From assembly GCA_900313675.1 (NCBI GenBank), contig OMSO01000009.1, positions 1-63,823 of the forward strand: 63,823 nt of DNA, given 5' to 3'. The notes beneath the pieces were generated by a model. That model was not told the DNA's origin. It saw only the letters and a program-made list of their open reading frames with translations, and ran no database searches. Every line of letters starts with the position of its first letter. Positions within the stretch are counted from its first letter, which is position 1. The stretch is from an uncultured Fibrobacter sp. GTDB taxonomy: Bacteria > Fibrobacterota > Fibrobacteria > Fibrobacterales > Fibrobacteraceae. The position numbers and the translations under genes are program-made. This document shows positions 49,476 through 58,473 of this stretch, one piece after another.

Positions 49476-49679
49476 CTACTGCATGTCCAAATCGGACAGG
49501 CTCTTTTGAACGGAGTCGGCTTTGGCCTTTGCGGAATCCAGTTTGGACTGGAGTGTCTGAATTTCGACCTGCAGGGATTCCTTTTCCGACTGCAGTCTTG
49601 CGATTTCTGCCTCGGCTTCGGCGTTGGTGCAGGCGGTAAAGGCAAGAGCAAGGACGATGGCGGCAAGAATTTTGTACAC
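49476..49679 (-). CDS. Small coiled-coil lipoprotein (Lpp-like)
   Basis: A 67-residue protein starting at a GTG (49679) with AGAGG 7 nt upstream. The signal and lipobox are ILAAIVLALAFTAC; the rest is a heptad-repeat helix (AEAEIARLQSEKESLQVEIQTLQSKLDSAKAKADSVQKSL). It resembles the layout of Braun's lipoprotein but does not end in a typical Lys (its end is SDLDMQ), so covalent attachment to peptidoglycan is unlikely. A TATCTT box lies about 19 nt upstream of the start. Confidence 0.65.
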   Translation of the reverse strand: MYKILAAIVLALAFTACTNAEAEAEIARLQSEKESLQVEIQTLQSKLDSAKAKADSVQKSLSDLDMQ

Positions 49680-49767
49680 GAAAAAACCTCTGGTCAAAGA
49701 TAGTAAGAATCTAGATGGCGGCTCAAGGCCGCCATGACGGTTGGCAGAATTTGCCATGACATTTGGG

Positions 49768-50700
49768 CTAGAACCGTTCCACTTTCAGGCCCAGGCGGCG
49801 GAGCAGCTCGATGACATTGTCCTGGTCCAGAACCAGGTGGGCGGCCCCTACCACCACGAACACCTTGCGGTTTTCAGAGAGAAACCGTGCGATACCGACC
49901 GCCATCTTTTCGTTCCGCTCCTTATATACCCTCCGGTCCGATTCCGCCTCCATCAGGGAGTCCCGTGCCGACGAATCGGCCTTCTTCCCGGAATTCAACA
50001 CCTGAACCATCAGGGAATCGTCTCCCGTTTTCCAGGCGCGAGACATCTGGGCCACCATGGAATCCAGTTCCGAAATTTCTTTCAGAGTATTTTCCAGATA
50101 GTAAATGCCCAAAGTATCCCCTTCCGAAGTGTCCGCCAGGGCGCCCACCTGTTCTTCGGCGGTTTCAAGCCCAACGATGGGCATGCCCCGGAGGGCGGCA
50201 CTGTCCAAAAGGACCGCATCAATGCCGTAGGCAGGGTCGATTCCCGAGCGCTGGATGGCGATGGAGCTTAACGTCATGGCGGCAAGCCAGGGCCGCAAAT
50301 TCATGAGGGTCATGCTCGGAAAATTCCACACAGTGCAAAGGCTGTCCAGGGATTTCCAGAGGGCGATGGGCAACACCTCGTTCAGGCGTTTCCCCTGGGG
50401 GAGCATACCCTTTTCTAGACTGTTCTTTGTAACGGTTGCCGCCACGGAATCGTCGGCGATGTTGATTTCTACGGCCAGTTCCTCGGACTCGTCAAAAGCG
50501 TTCGAAATTTCTGGCGAAAGAGGATAAAAGGTACTGTCCGCAAAATGGATGCTCCCGAGAATCCACACATGGGAATCCCCATCCGAAACCTTCCACAAAA
50601 AATGCCGTTGCTTTGCAACAGAACTCTGGGAAACGCCTTCGCCCGTCGAGGCACAGGCCACAAACAACAACGCGCACAATCCTATAAGAAGGGACTTCAC
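49768..50700 (-). CDS. TraB/GumN-family lipoprotein
   Basis: This 310-residue protein has a lipoprotein signal (MKSLLIGLCALLFVAC). It is followed by the TraB/GumN (TIKI-like) domain: HFLWKVSDGDSHVWILGSIHFADSTF with the GSIH motif, LAVEINI, PIVGLETAEEQVGAL and the C-terminal VFVVVGAAHLVLDQDNVIELLRRLGLKVER. The family includes metal-dependent proteases and is often of unknown function. It starts directly after the ABC ATPase stop, so it belongs to the transporter operon. Confidence 0.84.
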   Translation of the reverse strand: MKSLLIGLCALLFVACASTGEGVSQSSVAKQRHFLWKVSDGDSHVWILGSIHFADSTFYPLSPEISNAFDESEELAVEINIADDSVAATVTKNSLEKGMLPQGKRLNEVLPIALWKSLDSLCTVWNFPSMTLMNLRPWLAAMTLSSIAIQRSGIDPAYGIDAVLLDSAALRGMPIVGLETAEEQVGALADTSEGDTLGIYYLENTLKEISELDSMVAQMSRAWKTGDDSLMVQVLNSGKKADSSARDSLMEAESDRRVYKERNEKMAVGIARFLSENRKVFVVVGAAHLVLDQDNVIELLRRLGLKVERF

Positions 50701-51411
50701 CTAGACCTCCGCCCAAGAGAGAAGTCCAAGTTCACGAGCGCGGGACGCAGGTGCAAATTCCAGCATTCCCTTCGAGGTAAATGCCAGAATGGAATCCGCA
50801 TATTTTTCGGCATAGTCCACCCAGTGGGTAGAAAGCACTACCGTCATGTCTTTTTCCCGGGACAATTTCTGTAGAGTTACGAACAAATTTTTGCGGCGGG
50901 GAATATCCATGAAGGCGTCGGGTTCGTCCAGCAGCAAGAGCCTTACCTGCTGAGCAAGGGCACGGGCCAAATACACACGGCTTCGCTCCCCGTCGGAAAG
51001 TTCCGCCACCTTGCGACTTGCAAACAAAGTAACATCCATGTCATCCATGGCGGAATCGATAATTCCCTCGTCTTCGCGACTGCGACCGTCCAAAAATCCC
51101 GCGTAGGGCGAACGGCCCAAAGACACGAACTCACGGACCGTCATCTCGGCAGGGGCCGCAAGCCCCATACGGACCAGCGCCACCTTCTTGGAAAGTTCCC
51201 GCAGGCCGTATTCCGCAAGGGGGCGGCCCTCCAGCTCCAGAGATCCGTCCAAAGGCAACAGCATTCCCCCGAGGGTCTTGAGAAGCGTGCTCTTGCCAGA
51301 GCCGTTCTCCCCTACCAGGGCTACCACCTGACCCGCCTGGACCTCCATGTCCAGAGGACTCGCCAATGGAGACCTATAACCGAAGGTCACCTGACGCAAG
51401 TTCAAGAGCAT
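50701..51411 (-). CDS. FecE-type ABC transporter ATP-binding protein
   Basis: A 236-residue ATPase with Walker A GENGSGKST (34-42), Q-loop replaced by VALVRMG, signature ELSDGERSRVYLARALA, Walker B LLLLDEPDAFMD and switch His in STHWVDYAE. It would energise uptake of iron chelates, heme or cobalamin with the adjacent FecCD permease. The start overlaps the permease stop by 1 nt. No substrate-binding protein is in the operon. Confidence 0.88.
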   Translation of the reverse strand: MLLNLRQVTFGYRSPLASPLDMEVQAGQVVALVGENGSGKSTLLKTLGGMLLPLDGSLELEGRPLAEYGLRELSKKVALVRMGLAAPAEMTVREFVSLGRSPYAGFLDGRSREDEGIIDSAMDDMDVTLFASRKVAELSDGERSRVYLARALAQQVRLLLLDEPDAFMDIPRRKNLFVTLQKLSREKDMTVVLSTHWVDYAEKYADSILAFTSKGMLEFAPASRARELGLLSWAEV

Positions 51412-52352
51412 TACAGGCCTCCCCTTCTAGTAGACCGGACCAGCACCCAAAGAATCACAGGCACGCCCACCAGGCTCAGGACTGCATTCAGGGGATACTC
51501 CGGCAAGAGTCCCGCCAAAAGCGCCAAGGTCGCACCACACAGGGCAGAACCCGGCAACAGGACACGATGGTTGGAACTGCGGAACAGCAGGTAGGCCAAA
51601 TGGGGCACCGCAATCCCGAGAAAGGCTACAGGACCACAGAAGGCGGTAACCGCCGCCGCCAGAACGGAGGCGCCCAGGAGCACCAGCTTCTTGTACAGCG
51701 ACACCCGGATACCGAGCCCCCGGGCAAAGTCATCGCCCAGGCGAGCCCCGTTCAGATAGCGCACCGAAGCACCAATCAAGACCAGGCCCGCAGCCACGGC
51801 CAGCGCGAAAATCCAGATACCGTCAGAAGTGAGCCTGCCAAAACTTCCCATGCCCCAGGACACATAGACCCGCAGGGATTCGGCATCGCTCCAGGTAATC
51901 AAGAGGCTTATGCAGGCGTCAATAAAGTAGCCAATCAGGAGCCCCGCCACCAGCAGGACCGTGTTATTCCGGAACCTGGCCGAAATTCCAAGCACCAGGG
52001 CAGTTGCCGCAAGAGAACCGACGGCAGCAGCACCCAGGGTGCCGAACCGCCCAAAGCCAAGACCCGCCAGCATGGACAACGCCACCGCAAAGCTCGCCCC
52101 GCTGCTGATGCCCAGCACAAAGGGGCCCGCCAGGGGGTTCTGGAAAACCGTCTGGAACGAAAGACCAGACACCGAAAGGGCGACACCTGCAAGTAGCGCC
52201 GCCGCCACACGAGGGAGACGCAAGTCCCAAAAAATCGGAGATTCAAGAAGACCACCCATGGAAACATCCACGGGGCCGCTAACGAGGGTAATGAACGAAA
52301 GGGCTACAACACAAAGGGACAGGACGACAAAGCCTAAAACCGTCCGCCGCAT
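51411..52352 (-). CDS. FecCD-family ABC transporter permease
   Basis: The 313-residue protein has about nine to ten membrane segments and FecCD/BtuC hallmarks: LRLPRVAAALLAGVALSVSGLSFQTVFQNPLAGPFVLGISSGASFAVAL, LLVAGLLIGYFIDA, and CGPVAFLGIAVPHLAYLLF. It is the import channel for iron-siderophore, heme or vitamin B12. It lies 6 nt after the secreted-protein gene. Confidence 0.92.
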   Translation of the reverse strand: MRRTVLGFVVLSLCVVALSFITLVSGPVDVSMGGLLESPIFWDLRLPRVAAALLAGVALSVSGLSFQTVFQNPLAGPFVLGISSGASFAVALSMLAGLGFGRFGTLGAAAVGSLAATALVLGISARFRNNTVLLVAGLLIGYFIDACISLLITWSDAESLRVYVSWGMGSFGRLTSDGIWIFALAVAAGLVLIGASVRYLNGARLGDDFARGLGIRVSLYKKLVLLGASVLAAAVTAFCGPVAFLGIAVPHLAYLLFRSSNHRVLLPGSALCGATLALLAGLLPEYPLNAVLSLVGVPVILWVLVRSTRRGGL

Positions 52353-52358
52353 GGAGTC

Positions 52359-53183
52359 CTACTTTTTCTTCTTTTTATCCAGTTCCTTCTGCATGGCCGA
52401 TGTAGCCGCCGCGTCCTTGTAGTAGAACTCGGGAGGAACATTCTCGAAACCCTGGAGGGCGTTGAGCCAGTTGTCGTTCAGGTCGCGGAACTCCAGTTTG
52501 TTCAAGTTGTAGCGGAGGGTATCCCCCATAATCTTGAAGGTGGTAAAGTCCCAACGGATGACCTGACGGTCCTTGAACACTTCACGGGTTATGAGAGAAG
52601 TATCGCTATCGAACTGGTAACGGGCCTTGTAGGCGTATTCGCCGGTCATCTGGTAACGGCCGGAATCGGAATAGGTGCGGGTCACGCCGTAAATGGTGTC
52701 GTTCATACCAAAGCGGATTTCAGCATCGCGGAAAGCGTGTCCGTGAGCCATGATGGCAGTACGCCACACGCCGAACACCAGTTCTTTCATGGCCTTCTGG
52801 AACACGGTGTCCTTTTTCCAATGGTCAAAGTTGCTCTTGTCGTAACGGGCGCGCTTCACGTACTTGCCTTCGAGGATGAGCTTGCGGACGCTATCGGCAC
52901 GGGCCTTGGCGAGGCTGTCGGTATTCTGCTTCAGGGGCACTGCCGCCGCCTGGGCATCAATGGAATCCAGCTTGGCCTGGATCATTTCGTCCAGTACCTC
53001 GGTCGCACCACGGGGCGTCACCAGTTCTTCCACGGGTGTTTCAGCCACTACGGCTGTAGAGTCGGCCTGCTTGGGAGGAGTCGGCAGAGTTTCGGTCGCC
53101 ACGGCATCCTGGGCAAAGGAAAAACCGACAAGGGACAGGGTCAAAATAGAAGCAACGAAGTACTTTGAAATAGAGCGTGTCAT
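52359..53183 (-). CDS. Secreted protein of unknown function, first gene of the transporter operon
   Basis: A 274-residue protein with a signal peptide (YFVASILTLSLVGFSFAQ). An Ala/Pro/Thr-rich stretch, a helical segment (EVLDEMIQAKLDSIDAQAAA) and a beta-rich C-terminal part follow (AEIRFGMNDTIYGVTRTYSDSGRYQMTGEYAYKARYQFDSDT). The end is Lys-rich (KELDKKKKK). The start at 53183 is supported by a TAAATT box 7 nt upstream and by the signal peptide. No family was recognised; it does not look like a periplasmic binding protein. Confidence 0.6.
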   Translation of the reverse strand: MTRSISKYFVASILTLSLVGFSFAQDAVATETLPTPPKQADSTAVVAETPVEELVTPRGATEVLDEMIQAKLDSIDAQAAAVPLKQNTDSLAKARADSVRKLILEGKYVKRARYDKSNFDHWKKDTVFQKAMKELVFGVWRTAIMAHGHAFRDAEIRFGMNDTIYGVTRTYSDSGRYQMTGEYAYKARYQFDSDTSLITREVFKDRQVIRWDFTTFKIMGDTLRYNLNKLEFRDLNDNWLNALQGFENVPPEFYYKDAAATSAMQKELDKKKKK

Positions 53184-53190
53184 CGCCCTA

Positions 53191-53196
53191 AATTTA
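53191..53196 (-). promoter_or_regulatory. -10 box of the transporter operon
   Basis: On the minus strand TAAATT, a 7-nt gap and the ATG at 53183. Confidence 0.45.
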
Positions 53197-53319
53197 GTTA
53201 AAGAGCTAAAAAAAGTTCCACTTTTTGAAAAAAAAGCCAAAAAATGCCCCAAAATGGTTCCTAAAATCCACCGTTCCACCCATGGCAGTCAAAAATGTGC
53301 CCAAGAGACCCAGTAATTC

Positions 53320-53325
53320 TATATT
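53320..53325 (+). promoter_or_regulatory. -10 box of nspC
   Basis: TATATT, a 6-nt gap and the ATG at 53332. Confidence 0.5.
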
Positions 53326-53331
53326 TGAGCT

Positions 53332-54459
53332 ATGCTAGACTATTCCCAGGTAACAAGCCCCTGTTTCGTGCTGGACGAAACCCGCCTCCGCCGCAATATG
53401 GAAATTCTGGACCAGATCCAGAAGCAGACCGGAGTCCATATCATCTGCGCCCTGAAGGGCTACAGTTTCTGGCGCTCCTTCCCCATTATCGCCGAATACC
53501 TGCCAGGAGCCACCGCCTCCAGCCTGAACGAGGCGAGACTTGCCCGCGAAGAGATGAACAAGCAGGTCCACGTGTTTGCGCCGGTCTATGCCGACGACGA
53601 AATCGACCAGATATTGAGCCTTGCAGACCACATCACCTTCAACAGCTTTAGCCAGTGGATGCGGTTCAAGGACAAGACGTTAGCAGCAGGCGTCAGCGCT
53701 GGCATCCGGGTGAATCCGGAATTTTCTACCGTAGAAACCGACATCTACAACCCCTGCGGAAAGTTCTCCAGGCTGGGCGTTACCGAGCGTGAATTCAAGC
53801 CGGAACTGTTGGACGGTATCGAGGGCCTGCATTTTCACGCCCTGTGCGAACAGGACGCCGACGCCCTGGAAGGGGTGCTGAAGGCTTTTGAAGCGAAGTT
53901 CGGAAAGTTCCTGGCCCAGATGAAATGGGTGAACTTCGGAGGCGGCCACCACATTACCCGCAAGGACTACCACCGGGAACAGCTGGTGCAGATTCTGAAA
54001 GATTTCCGCAGCCGCTACCCCCACCTGCAGGTCATCCTGGAACCGGGAGAGGCCGTAGGCTGGCAGACCGGCGAACTGGTGGCCACGGTAGAAGACATTG
54101 TCCACAACGAGATGGACATTGCCGTGCTGAACGTGTCTATCAGCGCCCACATGCCCGACTGCCTGGAAATGCCTTACCGGCCCACCATCACCGGAGCGGG
54201 AATGCCCGGCGAAAAGCAGTTTACATACAAGATAACAGGCGGTACTTGCCTTGCCGGCGACCAGCTTGGGGATTTCTCTTTTGACAAGCCCCTAAAAGTC
54301 GGTGACCGGATTATCTTCGAAGACATGATCCACTACACCATGGTGAAGACCACCTTCTTCAACGGTGTGCGCCACCCGGACATCGGCATGTTCGACAAGG
54401 AAGGAAAGTTCCACCTGTTGCACAGGTTTACCTACCAGCAGTTCAAGGAGAAGCTGTAG
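53332..54459 (+). CDS. nspC: Carboxynorspermidine decarboxylase
   Basis: A 375-residue PLP enzyme of the alanine racemase-like decarboxylase fold. The PLP Lys42 is in CALKGYSFW. EFSTVETDIYNPCGKFSRLG, LHFHALCEQDADAL, VNFGGGHHI and PGEAVGWQTGELVATVEDI are characteristic of NspC. It makes spermidine or norspermidine from the carboxy precursor; the partner dehydrogenase is not in this window. It is monocistronic with a leaderless-type promoter and a terminator. Confidence 0.92.
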   Translation: MLDYSQVTSPCFVLDETRLRRNMEILDQIQKQTGVHIICALKGYSFWRSFPIIAEYLPGATASSLNEARLAREEMNKQVHVFAPVYADDEIDQILSLADHITFNSFSQWMRFKDKTLAAGVSAGIRVNPEFSTVETDIYNPCGKFSRLGVTEREFKPELLDGIEGLHFHALCEQDADALEGVLKAFEAKFGKFLAQMKWVNFGGGHHITRKDYHREQLVQILKDFRSRYPHLQVILEPGEAVGWQTGELVATVEDIVHNEMDIAVLNVSISAHMPDCLEMPYRPTITGAGMPGEKQFTYKITGGTCLAGDQLGDFSFDKPLKVGDRIIFEDMIHYTMVKTTFFNGVRHPDIGMFDKEGKFHLLHRFTYQQFKEKL

Positions 54460-54466
54460 AAGTCAA

Positions 54467-54494
54467 AACGGCTTCCTTTCGGGAGCCGTTTTTG
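54467..54494 (+). terminator. Rho-independent terminator after nspC
   Basis: ACGGCTTCC, loop TTTC, GGGAGCCGT and TTTT. One bulge or mismatch in the stem. Confidence 0.75.
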
Positions 54495-54519
54495 CAAATG
54501 TTTGCCTAAACCTTACATG

Positions 54520-54951
54520 TTAATATTCCCATGGCGGCAGCCCACCGAACAAGTAGATCTTGTCTTGAGCAGAAACCGCAGCAAAAAGATTATTTAAATC
54601 TATAGCGTTGATTATTTCCCCTTCACTTTTTTCCAGTTTGCCATTCTTGTCAACAAAGCCCTTACATTCGTAGGCTCTGCCAGCTCCAACATCTTCACAT
54701 TCCGTTCTTATAGACATCTCTGGAACCTCTATAACAGCTACAAAACTGCTATTGTCTCTGGAAACCTTTATGCGCCAAATACCCGTACCCTTGGAATTTA
54801 CCACCTTGGACACAGTACATCGAGCACCATCAACACCTAGCGAAGTCGCTACATTTGATTCATTTGGAAAAACTTCTGAGCATGGTTTCTGCGCTCCAAA
54901 TGCAACCATACTCATGAAAAGCACAAGCGAAGCAATAATCTTTTTTTTCAT
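54520..54951 (-). CDS. Small secreted protein of unknown function
   Basis: A 143-residue protein with a signal peptide (MKKKIIASLVLFMSMVAFGA) and four Cys (CSEVFP, GARCTV, TECED, YECKG) that could form two disulphides. AGAGG lies just before the start. The GC content is low. No family was recognised. The gene upstream on the same strand (54987-55508) may be co-transcribed. Confidence 0.6.
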   Translation of the reverse strand: MKKKIIASLVLFMSMVAFGAQKPCSEVFPNESNVATSLGVDGARCTVSKVVNSKGTGIWRIKVSRDNSSFVAVIEVPEMSIRTECEDVGAGRAYECKGFVDKNGKLEKSEGEIINAIDLNNLFAAVSAQDKIYLFGGLPPWEY

Positions 54952-54986
54952 ATTTACCTCTTTTGATGTTTTGATTAATTGAAACG

Positions 54987-55508
54987 CTACCAGTTCAACA
55001 CCTTTCCGTATTTCTTTATGCCTTGTTCTACATTAAAGAACGTTTCATCGAGCAACCCTGCTGATTTGCCATAGTCAACAATTGACTTATAAGGGAAAGG
55101 AGCATTGATACTTTTTGTAAAATTGCTTAAATTGAATAAATAAGATTGAATGTCAATATTTGTTACGATACGATGGATTTCGTACTTAATCCAATCCATG
55201 TTTTTATTTTTGAAACATACATCGGTAACAAGATCAACAAGGAATGTGTACCTGATAAGGAGCTTGTCCAGATTGGCTTCTAATTCAGAGTCGTGAAAGT
55301 CAGGTCCATAAAAATTCTTGCCATAGTCAATATTATGAAAAATCATGGCAAAATTTTTGTCTTCAAGAGTATCACGAAAAAAATTCTGCGCGGTCTTATT
55401 GTATTCCACTAATGTGTTTTTCTTCCATGTGGTGATGGAAATGAAAGCACCTAGAACGGCCGTTATGGCAATGATTATCTCGCAAATGCTATCAATAGGA
55501 CAGTTCAT
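54987..55508 (-). CDS. Membrane-anchored protein of unknown function
   Basis: This 173-residue protein has one N-terminal membrane segment (ICEIIIAITAVLGAFISITTW) and a helical cytoplasmic part (KTAQNFFRDTLEDKNFAMIF, LDKLLIRYTFLVDLVTDVCF), resembling DUF4760-type proteins in outline. The start at 55508 has AGAGG 6 nt upstream. GC content is low (about 35-38 percent by eye), unlike the surrounding housekeeping genes, which suggests transfer. Confidence 0.55.
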   Translation of the reverse strand: MNCPIDSICEIIIAITAVLGAFISITTWKKNTLVEYNKTAQNFFRDTLEDKNFAMIFHNIDYGKNFYGPDFHDSELEANLDKLLIRYTFLVDLVTDVCFKNKNMDWIKYEIHRIVTNIDIQSYLFNLSNFTKSINAPFPYKSIVDYGKSAGLLDETFFNVEQGIKKYGKVLNW

Positions 55509-55661
55509 ACACAACCTCTCTTCATACCGCCATTATACTTGAATGTAAACAAAAAAAAACAAAGTCAAGTAAAGTTTTATAAACAAGAAAACGCAGCCCG
55601 AAAGAAACCTTTACAAATCTAAAGTTTGATTTTATATTTGTAAAAACAGGAGGATAACCCC

Positions 55662-56813
55662 ATGATTTCACGAGACATGCAGGCAAAAGCCCTAAAAATG
55701 GCAGAAAAATTCCCAATTGTGGCCGTAACAGGGCCTAGGCAGTCGGGCAAGTCCACTATGCTCCGCGAAATGTTCAAAGATTACGATTATATTTCCTTGG
55801 AAGACCTAGACGAAAGGGACTTTGCGGAAAGGGATCCACGGGCCTTTATCAGGACGCATTCCGACAAGGTGATTATTGACGAGGTCCAGCGAGTACCTAC
55901 TCTGTTTTCTTATCTACAGACCCACACCGACTCCGTGGGCAAGACGGGAATGTATATCCTTAGCGGTTCGCAAAACTTTTTGATGATGGAAAAGCTGGGC
56001 CAGAGCCTCGCCGGGCGAGTCGCCCTGCTGAATTTGCTTCCCTTCTCGCACAGGGAACTAGACTCCGCCGGACTGTTACCCGAATCCCTGGACGCCGAAA
56101 TATTCACCGGTGGCTACCCACGCATTTTTGACAAGAACATCGACCCGACGGATTTCTATCCGAACTATATCCGCACCTATGTAGAACGTGACTTGCGATC
56201 AATCAAGAACATCGGGAATCTGAGTTTATTCATCAAGTTTCTCAAGTTATGCGCAGGCAGGATTGGGCAATTGCTGAACGAATCCTCTCTCGCAAACGAA
56301 TGCGGCATATCCACCCCTACCGTCAACGCCTGGCTCTCAGTACTAGAAGCAAGTTTCATTCTATACAGGCTCAGGCCCGACTTCCGAAATTTCAACAAAC
56401 GATTGGTTAAGACTCCAAAGCTGTACTTCTATGATACGGGGTTGGCATGTTCCCTACTTGAAATCAACAGCGCAAACCAACTGGAAACCCATTACGCAAG
56501 AGGAAGCCTGTTCGAGAACTTGGTCATCAACGAGTTTGTAAAGACCTCGCTTAACGAGGGCAAGGAACCAAAGCTTTCCTTCTGGCGAGACAACGTAGGG
56601 CACGAAGTGGATCTGATTCAAGATAGTGCCGGAAAAACCTTCGCCTACGAAATCAAATCCGGTGAGACGTTCAACCAGGAATTTACAGACAACCTAAATT
56701 TCTGGGGAAAGCTGTCAAATGCTCCCGCCGAACAAAAAAACGTAATCTATGCCGGAACAAAAAAAATGTCCCTTTCAGAAGCTACCGTATGGCCCTGGAA
56801 GGATTTGAAATAA
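55662..56813 (+). CDS. AAA_14/DUF4143-type ATPase
   Basis: A 383-residue protein of the common 'ATP-binding protein' family. Walker A is GPRQSGKST (24-32) and Walker B is KVIIDEVQRVP. SGSQNFLMMEKLGQSLAGR and LLPFSHREL follow. The DUF4143 part contains the winged-helix-like LNESSLANECGISTPTVNAWLSVLEA and the nuclease-like FWRDNVGHEVDLI...EIKSGE. The biological role is unknown. GGAGG precedes the ATG by 8 nt; a TATATT box is at about 55633. Confidence 0.9.
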   Translation: MISRDMQAKALKMAEKFPIVAVTGPRQSGKSTMLREMFKDYDYISLEDLDERDFAERDPRAFIRTHSDKVIIDEVQRVPTLFSYLQTHTDSVGKTGMYILSGSQNFLMMEKLGQSLAGRVALLNLLPFSHRELDSAGLLPESLDAEIFTGGYPRIFDKNIDPTDFYPNYIRTYVERDLRSIKNIGNLSLFIKFLKLCAGRIGQLLNESSLANECGISTPTVNAWLSVLEASFILYRLRPDFRNFNKRLVKTPKLYFYDTGLACSLLEINSANQLETHYARGSLFENLVINEFVKTSLNEGKEPKLSFWRDNVGHEVDLIQDSAGKTFAYEIKSGETFNQEFTDNLNFWGKLSNAPAEQKNVIYAGTKKMSLSEATVWPWKDLK

Positions 56814-56833
56814 AACTATATTTGGTCCTGATT

Positions 56834-57253
56834 ATGCTTTTTTCCTCTGAAGACGAGACATACGACTGGGCGGTGGAATTCGGGCGCACGCTAAGGCCGG
56901 GCGACATGGTGGCGCTATACGGCAACCTTGGCGCTGGCAAGACCGTCATTAGCCGCGGTGTCTGCAAGGGTCTTGGCTTTGACGGGAACGTATGCTCCCC
57001 CACCTACACCCTGCTTCACGAGTACCCCAACGATCCGCCCATTTTCCACTACGACCTTTACCGCCTGGAACCGGGCACGGACATTTGCGAAGTGGGCCTG
57101 GAACCCGACTACCTGGGAAAGGGAATCACCCTTATCGAATGGCCTGAACGCCTGGAAGAGAACACGGCGGGCATTACCCACATTATCAAGATTGAAATTC
57201 TCTCCGAAACAAGCCGCGAAGTTACACTGGAGAAAATTGGAGCCGAACCATGA
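56834..57253 (+). CDS. tsaE: tRNA t6A synthesis ATPase TsaE
   Basis: A 139-residue P-loop protein: VALYGNLGAGKTVISRG (P-loop at 30-37), SPTYTLLHEYPNDPPIFHYDLYRLEPG and LIEWPERLEE. These are the signature blocks of TsaE, which helps TsaBD make threonylcarbamoyl-adenosine in ANN-decoding tRNAs. The start at 56834 matches family length. Its stop overlaps the rlmI-like start by 4 nt. Confidence 0.93.
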   Translation: MLFSSEDETYDWAVEFGRTLRPGDMVALYGNLGAGKTVISRGVCKGLGFDGNVCSPTYTLLHEYPNDPPIFHYDLYRLEPGTDICEVGLEPDYLGKGITLIEWPERLEENTAGITHIIKIEILSETSREVTLEKIGAEP

Positions 57254-58443
57254 AAGCCATTACCCTGAAGGCCGGACGCGAAAAGTCCGCTCTCCGTTAC
57301 CATCCCTGGATTTTTAGCGGAGCTATCGACGAAGTTATCGGAGACCCTGAACTTGGCGAGACCGTAGAGGTTTATAGTTTCAAGAGCGACTTCTTGGGGC
57401 TTGCGGCCTACTCGCCCAAGTCCCAGATTCGCGGGCGTTTCTGGACGTTTGGCGAAAAGGCGAACATCGACCGGGAATTCTTCAGCGATATTCTGGACCG
57501 GGCCATCGCCGCCCGCAAGAGCCGCGGTTTTGACATCGAAGACAAGGAAAGCGCCTTCCGCCTGATCAACGCCGAAAACGACGGCATTCCGGGCTGCATC
57601 ATCGACAAGTACGCCGACATCTATTCTGTCGAAATCTTGGCCGCCGGTGCCGAAGTCCACCGGGAAACGATTTACGAACTGCTGGCCGAAAAGACCCACT
57701 GCAAGGGGATCTACGAGCGCTGCGATTCCGACGTGCGCAAAAAGGAAGGCCTGCCGCTGCGCACAGGCGTGGTTTACGGTGAAGTCAGCGACGAGCCCGT
57801 AATCATCAATGAGAACGGCATCCTGTTCCCCATCGACGTGAAGAACGGTCACAAGACGGGTTACTACCTGGACCAGCGGGATGCACGCCGTCGCATTGGC
57901 GAAATTTCCATGGGCAAAAAAGTACTGAACTGCTTCTGCTATACCGGTGGATTCGGACTGTACGCCCTCCGCGGCGGTTGCGAGAAGGTTTACCAGGTAG
58001 ACGTTTCGAAGGACGCTTTGAAGTTGGCGAAAGAAGGCATCATGCGAAACAAGCTGAGTACCGCCCACGCCACCCATGTTGAAGCCGACGTGTTCCAGTA
58101 CCTGCGCAAGTGCCGCGACAAGGCGGAAACTTTCGACCTGATCGTGCTGGATCCGCCCAAGTTCGTGGAAAGCAAGGACAACCTGCAGAAAGGCGCCCGG
58201 GGCTACAAGGACATTAATTTACTTGCAATGAAGCTCTTGGCCGAAGGCGGCATGCTGGCGACCTTCAGTTGTTCGGGGCTTATGGAGATGGACTTGTTTC
58301 AGAAGATTATCGCCGATGCCGCTGCCGATGCCCATCGGCGCGTTCAAATCATTGAACGCTTCGGCCAACCCGCCGACCATCCCGTGAATACCGCCTTCCC
58401 CGAAGGGCAGTACCTGAAGGGTTTGCTGGTTCAGGTGGTATAG
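57250..58443 (+). CDS. rlmI: Class I 23S rRNA (cytosine-C5) methyltransferase, RlmI-like
   Basis: A 397-residue protein with an N-terminal PUA-like region (TLKAGREKSALRYHPWIFSGAI), an EEHD-type middle region (AFRLINAENDGIPGCIIDKYADI) and a Rossmann methyltransferase domain: VLNCFCYTGGFGLYAL, LIVLDPPKF and the motif FSCSGLM with the catalytic-type Cys. In E. coli RlmI modifies C1962 of 23S rRNA. It is coupled to tsaE by a 4-nt overlap. Confidence 0.88.
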   Translation: MKAITLKAGREKSALRYHPWIFSGAIDEVIGDPELGETVEVYSFKSDFLGLAAYSPKSQIRGRFWTFGEKANIDREFFSDILDRAIAARKSRGFDIEDKESAFRLINAENDGIPGCIIDKYADIYSVEILAAGAEVHRETIYELLAEKTHCKGIYERCDSDVRKKEGLPLRTGVVYGEVSDEPVIINENGILFPIDVKNGHKTGYYLDQRDARRRIGEISMGKKVLNCFCYTGGFGLYALRGGCEKVYQVDVSKDALKLAKEGIMRNKLSTAHATHVEADVFQYLRKCRDKAETFDLIVLDPPKFVESKDNLQKGARGYKDINLLAMKLLAEGGMLATFSCSGLMEMDLFQKIIADAAADAHRRVQIIERFGQPADHPVNTAFPEGQYLKGLLVQVV

Positions 58444-58460
58444 CCTCGCCCGACTTTTTC

Positions 58461-58466
58461 TAGATT
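58461..58466 (+). promoter_or_regulatory. -10 box of the pectate lyase gene
   Basis: TAGATT, a 7-nt gap and the ATG at 58474. Confidence 0.4.
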
Positions 58467-58473
58467 TTCGCCC

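Noticed and set aside
49274..49666. Upstream extension of the second FISUMP gene (458-residue version)
   Set aside because: The extension reads through intergenic palindromes; a clear lipoprotein signal starts at 49273.
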